Positions 21,005 through 32,800 of a stretch of 64,000 nt of DNA are shown piece after piece. The notes beneath the pieces were generated by a model that searched no databases, was not told where the DNA came from, and saw only the letters and a program-made list of their open reading frames with translations. Within the stretch, counting starts at the first letter, position 1, and each line of letters begins with the position of its first letter. Made by a program: the position numbers and the translations under genes. Source of the DNA: Ditylenchus dipsaci (lineage: Eukaryota; Nematoda; Chromadorea; Rhabditida; Anguinidae); contig SADC01000350.1 in the NCBI GenBank assembly GCA_004194705.1, positions 558,001 to 622,000 on the forward strand. Direction: 5' to 3'.

Positions 21005-23435
21005 GCGGCCAGATGGAAGAAAAAACTTAAAAGTATCCCATGGGCAAAATTTTGAAAGGTTTGAAAAATAAAACAACTGGTCTGCATAATTTCTTTTATT
21101 GGAATTGATTAAAGAAATGGACAAAGAAAAGAAGAGGACAGGCCAACTTAGATTCTTAAATGCTGCGAAAATGGACTTTTAGACTTTGCTTCTCAGTGTG
21201 ATTTAAGATTCAAAAATTTTTTAAAGTTATTTTTATTAGTGTTTAGTAAATGGCACGCAGAGCAATTAGCTTGCGAAGAGAGAGGTGTGGAAGTAATAAA
21301 GAACTGGGCACTGAACAAGAAACTTCACTTTTGGTTTCATTACAAGTAGGTCATATTATGGCCGCTTAGACTTTAGAGGTGAAAAATACTCATTCAATAT
21401 TAATCGTTACGATTGTATTTGCATAAATTTTGAAGATTAACTCAATTTTTTATGAGGGCATTTTTGGATTACGACCTAGTTAAGAAATTTAACATATTTC
21501 TAGGAGTATATAAATCTCATAACAAAATTTTGCGGACTGTGCTTTTGCTAGAAATCTGTATCTTTATGTGTTCTAAAAGGCCATTGCCATCTACGACAAC
21601 CGTCCCCCCCCCCCCAAATTCAATAAAATTCCTAATCATTTCTAACACAACTATACCTAAAATTAAATTCTAGGCCTTATTTTGGTAGAAAGCAAGTTGA
21701 AAAATTTGCACAGAAGTTTAATGATTAGGCGAAATTTTTTGAATTGGTGGGGGACAATCCAGAACGCGTGGCCATGGTCCTTTAAGGTGAATTTAGTTGA
21801 ATTATTTTCGTGCATGTAGTTATCTTGCAAAACTTTTTTATGTTGGCCTTTAAAGTGAAAATAAGCTTTGGTTATTTATTCGGATAGGCTTTTCTAGGAA
21901 CATCACGGCCTTTTAGGTGCAGAAAACTTGATCTAAATAATACTTTTGACGTAGATCTTAGCTACTTAGGCTTTTGAGTCGAAATAATGTGCTGGAACTT
22001 AAACAGCTAAATTACTAATAATTTTTGGGAATAGAGCCCTTTGTCCAATGGAATTTGAATGTTTCTTCTTTAAATTTTTAGCAAAAAGAAGAAATGAGAA
22101 CCTCTATCAACACTTTTTCTTTTGTCTTTCCATTTTTTAACTTATACGCGAAGACTTTTATTGTAATTACTTTTTTCTAGTAGACAAATGGGTGTAAGTT
22201 TTTGCTGCTGATGTTTTTTACTCGTCATTACTCTTTTCAATTTTTTTTTGAAATTTTCCTTTTTTCTGGTTTTTTCAATTTACACAAAATTGTAAAAATC
22301 AAGAGCAATTTTTTTTGCTTAAAGCACGACTTTCAGATACACTTTTTAACGAAATTCTATTTTTTTGGAACACTGAGTCTTTTTTATTTTCGAAGCTTTA
22401 CGTCAAAAAAATCTTTCTAAATGACAATAGGCTCTGGCGTAGCCAGGGAGGGGGGGGGGGGGGGTGGCACGTGGCCGTCCCGTCAGATTTTTTTTCAAAA
22501 CGGTGTAGGTAAAATGGCCAAAAACGGTCTGGTGCCCCAAAAAAATCATGGATAAATTGACAAAACAAATCTCGAAACCTCAATTTCAAATCCCGGAATT
22601 CTAAGTTTTCGTTAAAGTTAAGAATTTGTAACTAAGTTACAGGGTAGTTTTTGATAGCCAATTTTTTTCATCGCAAAAATATTTCGAGCACATTATTTTG
22701 TAGCTCTTGCATTCCTCTTTCAATTGTTACAAAAAAAATTATTTTTTTTGAAAATTCACCATTTGGCTCTTAACACATTTTACGTCATTTTAGAAGATGA
22801 CAGGCATTTTGAAAACTTGGATTTTTCATTCTAAGTTTTTTTCAAAACGCCATATCTCAACACTCAGATCTAAGTTTCTTGTTCTTTTAGATGGATTTTG
22901 TAGCTCTTGATATGCGCTACGTCATGAAATAAACAGCTTTTAAAAAATTTGTTATTTTTTTTTGACTATTCAATGCTTAAACGAAAAGTAAAAACTCTGG
23001 GATTTGAAATTGAGATTTTGAGATTTGTTTTTTTCAACTTATTCATGACTTTTTTTTCAGCAACAAAATTTTTTATACCATTAGATAGATAATTGGCAAG
23101 GCTACAAAATGACATTAGGTTGAAAAAAAGTGTAATATAAAATTAGTCTAGCGACCCCCTTGAAGTGTAAAGGTTTTTTTGGGACACCCTGTAAAAGAAC
23201 ATTAAAACTTTCGAAATAGAAATTAAATTTGTCAGAAGCGCTGAATTCCTAGTGCTTATCCTAAAAGTTTTCGAGCATAGACGTTTGCGAATTTGAATAT
23301 GTGGCCAATCCACAAAGTTTCTTATAAAGTCTAATCTATTTCAAAATTCATTTTACAGTGCGCTGTAAAATACTTGAATATAAAACTTGAATATAAAAAT
23401 ACATTTTTTCGTTTGGACATTTGTAGAAATCTATT
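21005..23435. other. No supported gene; degraded repeats
   Basis: AT-rich sequence with short unlinked ORFs. Recognisable pieces are the second GGCCATGGTCCTTTAAGG fragment (21769-21786), a C-run (21602-21613), a G-run after GGCGTAGCCAGGG (22441-22466), and a lone ACACCCTGT end of mariner type (23184-23194). 21,100-21,350 looks weakly coding but without splice-consistent frames. Confidence 0.5.
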
Positions 23436-23437
23436 TA

Positions 23438-23592
23438 CCGTATATTCAGTATTGAAGGCCCCGCGGCCTTTGTTTTTCAATCCCTGAAAAACCTTGAAAT
23501 TGTAAATCAAAAATAGTCCTAACTCTGAAATCCTAGTCGAAAATAGAGGAGGGGGCTTTATTAGAGAGGGGCCTTTAATACAGAATATGCGG
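23438..23592. mobile_element. CCGTAT-type MITE, TA-flanked
   Basis: Ends CCGTATATTCAGTATTGAAG and inverse (TTTAATACAGAATATGCGG), flanked by TA (23436-23437 and 23593-23594). Subterminal GGCCCC words. Related to 17949-18719 and 48112-48285. Confidence 0.8.
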
Positions 23593-23893
23593 TATCAACG
23601 TCTTAAAAGAGAACACAAGTTCGATTATTACTCAGACCAAATACTATTATGCATTTTTTTACTTTGTCCTGCACTATTAGCTAAAACCTTCCAATAGAAC
23701 ACCTTTGCTTGTCGTTATCCCAAAACATCAATAAAAACAACAAAAAGGCGTGTCAAAAACCATGACAGGTCTTTTATCAATTCGAAAAGGTCCTTGAAAG
23801 AGCAGAGCTGCATTTCATATGAATTGTCACTGAGTTCTTACTTGTCAAAAGCAAATGTCCTAAAATTGGTAGTGCCCCAAATTCCATAAGCCA

Positions 23894-26800
23894 ATGAGTA
23901 GTTCAAGTATTGATCTAGCGGGTTACCCTGAAGTACAGACACTGGCCCCTCCACCCATTTACTACTCCCAAACAGACCATCTAAATGCCAATCAATCTCA
24001 GCATTGCAATTCTGGTCCAGCAGCCTTCAAACCAGATTCCAATGGTGTCGACAAGAAAGGCTTGGATGGGTTGGAAACAGGCAATCCAGCACATTTAAAA
24101 CATCAAAAACCTAAGTTTGGGTTGTGGAAAGACTCTAAACAGGAAAGCAATGCAACTGAGTTGACTGTGACTGACGATGAAACTGTAGTTGAAGCACCAC
24201 CTATCATCAAAAAACCTTCCAAAACATCTAACCCTTCAATACAAAGACGTCCTTCTATTATTGATTTGGGCCTGAAAGTCAAGGATTTGAGGTGACTTTA
24301 TTTTCCAAATTTTCTTGGATAATTTTGATTTTCCGAGCGGATGACTTTAATAAGGACAGCTGCCTTATTTTTTATTAAGAATTATTTATTTTAATTTTCA
24401 TTCATTATATAAAAAATATTTTTAGCAGTAGGTATTTAAACAGGGCTGCCATCTCAAAATTAAAAAAGGACATTCGGTCAAAAAATAGGAATTTGAAAGG
24501 AAAAGTGCATTTTATCTAGTGCTTATTGCTATTTTGAAGGAAAAAAAAAAAGATTTTGACTAAAACTTCAGAAATAAAAAAGGATTTGGGGTCCCAAAAA
24601 AGGACAAATCTTTTTAAAGGACCATGGTTTTTGCGCGCAGTGGCATGCGCGAAATTTGAATTGGCGGGGGACACTTCTCTTTCGTCTCAAACTTTACTCT
24701 TTTGAGTCATTTCAAACGACTCAAAACAGTACAGTGAGAGACGAAAGAGAAGTGTCCCCCGCCAACTCAAATTTTGCGCATGCCACTGCGCGCAAAAATC
24801 ATAGTCCTTTGAGAAGGACATATAGCAGCCTTGTATTTAAAGTATTTAAAAATAATATTTCCGAAAACTGGTTTGACTAAAAAAATTTACAGTCGAACCT
24901 GTCTATAACATAACTCTATTTAACATAAAACTCTATATAACATAACTCAGAAACCAGTTTGGTTGGTCTAATCGAAATAAGGCCAAAGTGACTCTTTATA
25001 TAACATAAATTTTACCTCTATATAATATAAAACTCCCTATAACATAAATTTTTATTTTTTTTATAGCGAAAACTTTTTAATATGACCAATTATTCCTATT
25101 TCGCAAATTTTTTAAAATATTACAGCAAATCAGTCAAAATGGCAGCTGAAGATGAGTTGCGATATGAAGCTCTTCGTTTTGCCCATTCAACAACGGCACA
25201 TGGTATTCCTATGGTAAATTATTCAGATTCAGTTGAATTATAGTAAACAATATTTTTCAGGCATTAAGCAGCACTCGTTGGTGGGTTAAAGAAAATGAAA
25301 TATCAAGTTCTGAAACAATTCGAAAATTTTCTAGGTATGCTAGAGGACTTTGGATGGCACTGTCGTTATTTTCGGCCGGAATTTTTATCTATCAGTATGT
25401 TGTTCAGTTTTCTTTAAGATAATCAACTCAGTCTCAGGGGAAATATTTTTTCTGAGCCACTTTCATATTCTTGTAAAAGCATAATTAATACAAGAATGTA
25501 TTTTAAGCATAGGAAAAATCTGGGAGATGTGTTTTTATTTTTATTTGTGTTGTTTATTTTTATAATAATCTCATTATAAAACAATAAATTATCATACTGA
25601 AAAATCTCCCAATCTCCCAGAAAAATCTCCCAATCTCCCAGAAAAATCTCCCACAAAATTATTCTAACCTTAGAAAGAATAAAAGATCAGATTTTACAAA
25701 AATGGTCAAAGCTAAATGATATTTCTCTATAAATTGGGTCCTAGCAAGTCGATTTTTTTCTATAACAAGTGTTTTTAGCTAAAGAAGGCCAATTCGATTT
25801 GCTGTTCCTCTTTATTTACTTAAAAGACCGTGGTTTTTGAACGTAGCGGCATCTCCAAATTTTGAATCGGCGGGGACACTTTTTTACTTTGAAAATATTC
25901 AACAATTATTTTTCAAATTATTGTTTTGTTTGCATTTAAAATTTTATCAAAATATAGAACCATTCACTAGTCGAGCCCAACATTGCTTGACATTGCTATA
26001 TGGGACAACTTAGGCTACGTTCACTGCACCATATCTACTTATATGAGTTTTTAATTCAAAGTGGACTAAAATATAAAATTTAAATTTTCAACGCAAATAA
26101 AAAATAATTCACATTGAGATTTAATTGGTCTCGATGATAAAAAGTGTCCCCCGCCAATTTAAATTTTGGAAATGTCGCTGCGTTCAAAAACCATGGTCCT
26201 TTAAGTATAATAAGTTAAATACACTGGTTGACGTGAAATTTCATATTTTTCGGCATTTGTTACTTTTAGCTTCTCACAACGCTCTGTTTTTCAGCTGGGC
26301 GACACCCTGCTAAAAGTACAATAATAAATTCAGAAAACTTTTATACTCATTAGTTTAATTTCGACGTTGTGCTGCATCAAAAGAGGAATTTCAGGTGACC
26401 ATACCTCAAACCCAAACTAATGAGCATAGAAAATTTCAACCCTACCGGACTCCTATCCAACCCCAAGCAACCAAGCCCCTGCGCCCCGAAGGGGGCGCAG
26501 AGGGCTTGGTTGGTTAGAGATGCGCGCACTCACTTACCTTAGACATAATTCCGAGCAAGACTCTTGAACAAAAATGCATTTAGAGACTATTTTTGCCCAG
26601 CTCCAGTGACCAAAACATGCCAAAACAGGCAAATGGTCGAAATTTCAAAATCTTCAAAACTCAATTTTTTATTAACCAGAACTTAAAAATAATGTCTTTT
26701 TTGAACTTCTGAGGCAATTTTAGGTCGATATAGGGTGTTTGGAAACACTTTTAAAAAAATTTCATTTGGGGGGGGGTGTATACTCCGGTAGCGCCAAAAT

Positions 26801-29800
26801 TTCTAAACTAAATTTAACGCTTGATATAAAGGGTGAGTCGTTAGTTGTTAGTTAACTAGCTAGTTAGTTACGAACTTGGTATAAACTTGTATTGAATACG
26901 CAAGTAAACTGTATATATTTGCAGATGTGTTCTTGTATTCGACAAATTCCAGAAAAAAGACAAGATTGTGAGTGTGGCGGTACGTTTTTCTTTGAAAAAA
27001 GTGTAAAGCTTCTTTTTATTTTGTCCCGTTTCTTTGCAGTTCATTTTTGACTTTTGCTCAAGAGAAGGCATCAAAAATGTAAAGAAAAACTGGGAGAACC
27101 ATAGCTGAAAAACCTCTTTCTGGAGTGTCACAATTTTCAGCAGAATATGAAGGCAAAAAATATTTGTCAAAATTTTATGAATATATGATTAGCATTGTGG
27201 ACACACCAAATTTATGATTTTTGCAAAAAAACAAGATTTTTTGTGATTTAAATATAAATGAGTGTATTTTGACAAAGTTTCAGCTTCAATTTGAACAAGC
27301 AGCCTTCCCAGCAATAACTATATGTAGCCTAAATCCGTTCAAAAACAGTTTAGCAAGAAAAGTGCCAGAGATTAGTGAAACACTGGATGGTATCATTTTT
27401 GAAAGTTTTGTGTTAACTCTTTTGAGTTTTATCGTTTAGCCTTTCACCAAGCCGTAAGTTTAGAACAAATTTCAACTACTGTGTGTTGGTATTGATACTT
27501 TTGAAAAATATCACCAGTGATACAAATGGCAATTACCAAATTTTGAATTTGCGTGACACAGCTTTTTCACTCGTGGCGTTTAATCCTGCTTCTTAATTCC
27601 TGAAACATGACCCTCATTAAAAATCGGCATTCCTCTTGGAAATTTCTGTAAAAAATTAGCAAATTGACAAAAAAATTCAAAATTTTAAATTCAGCAGTAG
27701 TCACGTTTTTATTTTTTGACACAATTTGTGCAGTCATGATTGAAAATTTTTCTAAAAGTTTAGATATTGGAGGTTAGGGCTGACGACTCGGCGCGCCGAC
27801 TTCGGCTTTTCAAGCCGAAAACACGAAACTTTTCGGCTTTCGGTTTTCGGCTCGGTCCTCATTTATCTTCTAAAAACTGATTCTCCGTTAATTTACTTCG
27901 TTAACTCGTAAGTTCACAGTTTTTAAAAGTTATTTTTTCTTGACTCTTTATAGCTGTGAAATAGTTTTTAAAGGAACAATGAACCTCAGGCTGGGTAGGA
28001 GAGCCACCTGGTTCGCATAAGGGATGTCCATCTCCAGCAGACGAAAATTTAGATGAATGGGAATTTTTTGTAATTATCAATTGCTTGATTCCAGAAATTT
28101 CTTTTAATGATACACAGTTTATAGCACTCAGTAATCAGGTAATACATGTTGTTCAGATGGTGTTACCCAGCTGGTTGGGGTACCTACCTAGTAGTTAAGG
28201 TGCTTACCTCGTAGTTGACTTCAGTAATAAAATCGGACTCGACCAAAGCTGCACACTAAGGAAGAGGAGGTGGATGGATCTTTTATCCTTTATGTGGAGC
28301 ACAGGGCAATTGGTGGAATAAGTTTATTTGCTACAAGGGAGCTGGCAATAAGATAGAACAGAACAATAACAATACAAGCAGCTAGCTGCACCTTATAAGG
28401 GCATCCATCTTCCGGCACAGCGGAAGATGGTCCACCCACAATACACATATCCAGTCAGATAAACACCACACCAGCTAGGAAGCAAAGGGTTTAGGAATGT
28501 GGTGGTTGTCTGTGGGAATATTGGGATTAAGCTCCGAGGAGCAACTAAAGAACACTTAACACTACATACTACACTTCTTCTACCACAGCCACTAGTATTA
28601 TCTATATAACTAGTCAAGAATAAATGTTGTTTTTCCACCACCAGGATTCGAACCTGTATACTTAGAAAAATTTCGGCTTTTGGCTTTTTAAGCCGAAAAC
28701 CCGAAAATTTTCGATTTTCGGCTTGGTTCGGCGCGCCGAAAATTTCGGGTTTCGGGTCGGCTCGACGCGCCGAAAATTTAGGGCCCCGTCTACTCTATTG
28801 AATGTTAAAAAAACTAATATTTTTAAAGACAAAAATGAACCAAAAAACACCGTAAACCGGGTACAGTCAATACCGGGTAGCTGAAAACCAGGTACGGCCA
28901 AACCATCTTTTTCATTAACGGAAAATACTATAAAAATCAGCAGATAATATAGCTTCATATTGACAATCTATTGCATCCAGGTGACCTACAGTAAAGATGC
29001 TGCTCAACACTACGTAAGCTCTTCTCGTGATCGAAGAAATGCACCTGGCACTCCAGGTTTCTTTTTTCTTGATCCTATTGAACTATTAGATTAAATTAAG
29101 GAGGCTTCCGATATGTTCAATATGAACCAGTAAGATTATTATTTTTCACATATACAGTCAAACCTCGATATAACGGTCCAATAAAAATAGACCCACCGTT
29201 TGGTTTGATCGATTCGGTAGCTGTTGAATGAATTAAAAACAGGGACGGAATGATTTTTTAAATTTCACTTTTTCGAAAAAAATACATTTAGAATACTTTT
29301 AAGATTTATTTTATCCAGTGCTTATTGCCAATTTGACCATAAAAAAAGACTTTGACGTAAAATTTTAAAAAGAAAAAAGGGGTCCCGAAAAAGTACAATT
29401 TTTTAATAAAGCACAATTCCCATCCATGATTTAAAATAAAAGTATTTTTTCAGTGATTACCTATTGCTTTTAGGTGATGTCTGATTGTGAGGTTGGGAGT
29501 AGTTTATAGATTATATATAACTTTTTTTATCTTTGCAACAACAATTTAAGTGTGAAAAGGCGTTCCCGGGGAAGATTCCAAGAGCGGATTGTATCCAAAA
29601 AGACACCATACCTAAAGACAATATCACTCTCTGTATTTGCAATTATGATAGACAGGTTTCTCCTAAAAATGTTAGACTTCATGTAGATATTTCTTGTAGG
29701 ATTCAACAGTGTGGCCTTGTTACAAGTATTTTCTGTGACAATTTGAAATTCTCATAACATTCATTAGATCGATTACAGCGTGGGAACTTGGATGGAATCA

Positions 29801-32800
29801 ATGTGCCCTGATTGCAATGACATTGGATACTGTAATATACATTCACAGTTTTGTCATAGCTATCTATACTTTAACTGTAGGCAATCTCCCCGAGACCAAT
29901 GGAACTAATGTGCTGCCTTGTATATGCCAAAAAGTTAGCTTTTCCGATCGAGCTTCTAAGCATTTCAGCTTTTTCCAGAATGTGCATTATTGCTTGTTGC
30001 GTCCTGATAGACTCAAAAGAATGTGGGAAATTCGTGGCAATCGGATTCCCGAAGGTACCAATCCATCTCACTAAATCAGTTTATTCTACTGTGTTTTGCA
30101 GAGGATTCACCATTTCGAGATGACTTTCTTGCCCAATTAAAAGGTTTTTCAAAAGTTCGAGTTTTTCAAATTTGAATTGAGAAAGAAATGATTTATTTCA
30201 GAACTTGGTTACGAGAATATGACCGATGAAGTGGCCATCACAACTAAAACAAAAGAAAGATTAGTGCTTACCATGGCTGGATTACCAGTTAAATTTTTAA
30301 GCGTAAATATTTATAAAAAATGTTTGGTTCGCAGGTCCAGCGTCGAATTGCTCTTTCTTATGGGTTGGTCCAAAGTTTTTTCCTACGATAATATTGTAAA
30401 AAATGTGATTGCAGGAAGTCAGAATTTATCAGAATGTGTTCTTTCAACGGCCAGCAGTGTGATATAATCAACGATTTTAAGCTGCATGTGGATCCGGCTT
30501 TCGGCAATTGTTGGTTGCTTATAATTATTATAATTTTTCATTTACTTTAAAAGTTCATAATTTAGGCTACACATTCAACGTAGCTATTTTAGATAAAAAT
30601 TCTAGGTTTTGTAGAGTAAGCTGGATTATAGGCAAACAAAGACAAACCACTGGTGAGCAGCAGAGCAGGCCCTAGCTACGGTAAATTATCACTTATAATT
30701 TCTTATTTCTAATTTTCAAAAATATTTTTGACACTTTTCCAACATAAACTTTTTGAGTATTTCGTGTAGCTCTGATAAAAAAAAAGATGGGAAAAATATG
30801 TTTATAACTAGAAATATTATTAGTATCCATGATTTTAAATTGTATTACCTTTTCGTAAAACCTTTTTTTCTGCTTTCTAGATAATTTTTTTTTGTAATAA
30901 TAGGCCTAAGACTATTGGTGTTTATCAACTCCTCAGACTATTTGCCCACTACCCATTCAAGTGGCGTCAGGATTGGTAAACTGATTCACTCGTATTTATT
31001 TTCTTCAAGAACTCTTTCTGCTATTACAGCTATTCACAGTCCTGAAGAGTGGCCATTCCCGGAGTAAGACGATTTAGCATTTGCTTTATATGAATTTCTT
31101 GATAAATCTGACAAATTTAGTTCGTTTGGATACAGTGCACCCACAGATGCAGTTAGCTCCTTTGGTCTTTCATTGGTGTTTTTGTTATATTTCTGTCATT
31201 TCTGTTTTATACGTTTATTTTCCAAACTCCAGAAAAAAGTCAACCGACTTTCAATGCCTGGAGGCGAATGTGTCGCAACCACTGATCCTTTGCCTTCAGA
31301 CTACATCTACCAGAACTACAAATATGAGCCGGAAGTAAGCTCATTTTGACTTTCAAAACTAACCATATATCAATAAATAATGCATAGGGGTGCTACAAAA
31401 GTTGCTACCAAAACCGGATCATTCGTTACTGTGGATGTGTAAGCAACCCATAAAAAACAGTTTAGAATACAATTTATAGGCTGATCCAAGATATCCAGTT
31501 GCCAAAAACGATACAAAACTTTGTGATAGTCTCGACCCACTTTCAAGTAGGAAGATTTGGTTGCAAAAACTTTTGTAATTAAAAAAATTAAGGAAATTGC
31601 CTTATCGTAGAAGGCATAAGGTTCACTAGGCATCACTTATGTAGATGCATGCATCCCTGCAGGTCCAAATCAAATTTTGAGTCATGTTTTGTAATTGTGA
31701 AATATTTGCAGCCATGATGCATACACCACTACTTTTTCTTCTGCTAAACTCACTTCCAATGCATTCAAAGGTGGACGAAGCTATTTTTGTTACCCTCAAA
31801 AATAAAAGTAAAATTTCAGGTTCTCGGTGTGAAGGACTGTCAGCAAAACAGTGTCTTAGGGAATTCGACTCGTAATTTTTTAAACTATTTTTAACCCTGG
31901 GCGCCTTAAAAATATTAAAGCCTGATTGGGAAAGCTATTAGGGTCTGAAGCGCAAACGAATTTACCGAGGAGCTTTCTTGAACAAATCCTGGTACCTATC
32001 CCGTTAAACTTCCCCCCTCTCTCAAATTCAGCCCAAAAAACAATTGTGAAACTAAAACTTACCTGCAAAATAGACCACATTGTTTGCCCTAGTGTTAATT
32101 ATAGAAAGTTCAGAAACAGTGCTGCCATGCTCGAAATATACTATGAACAGGCTAATTTTAAATCTCTTGAAACACCAAAAAATTGGCTCATTTTCTTAAT
32201 TTAGATGAGCTACGAAATATTGAGTGAGAGCGAGTCGTATCTGGTAGTTTTTTAAATTTATTGCCTCAAGAAGTGGTTCTCTAAATTTTTAGTTTGTAAA
32301 CTTTATGTCTGATGTTGGTGGTCAGGCTGGCTTGTGGCTGGGTGCAAGTAAATTCTTTGTTAAGAATGAAGACTATTTTCCATATTTCATGTTATATAGG
32401 TATACTAACCTTGTTCGAAATCATTGTCTTTGCCCTGAGAATCCTGACAATATTTTGCCGGAGAAAGTGCAGAGGTGGTGCCTCAATTATTAATACCGAT
32501 TTCGGCACTTCAGATTTTTCTACTCACAAACACAATGGAAATGTTAAACGAGTTTCTAGGTGAGAACTTAAGAAATAATTTTTGTAAAAAAGACGAATAA
32601 GAAAATTTTCGACCATAAAAATTCAGTAGTACGTGTCAGAAATTGCCCAGAATTAAAATGACTGTAATGGCTTGTTCACGTTCTTCGAGTTACAGTTTGG
32701 GTTTTTGGTTACGTGACCGCCCCTTACCTGAACCCAAACTCGAACTTGAACTCGAACGCTAAGGTGTTCACATACGTCAAGTTCAAGTTCGAAGTCGAAT

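Noticed and set aside
22441..22466. GGGGGG-run as a G-quadruplex regulatory site
   Set aside because: A plain homopolymer after GGCGTAGCCAGGG; probably repeat-derived and length-uncertain. Nothing nearby to regulate.
28976..29130. Adding this coding-looking stretch to the degenerin model
   Set aside because: Its phase fits neither neighbouring exon. It was listed separately at low confidence instead.
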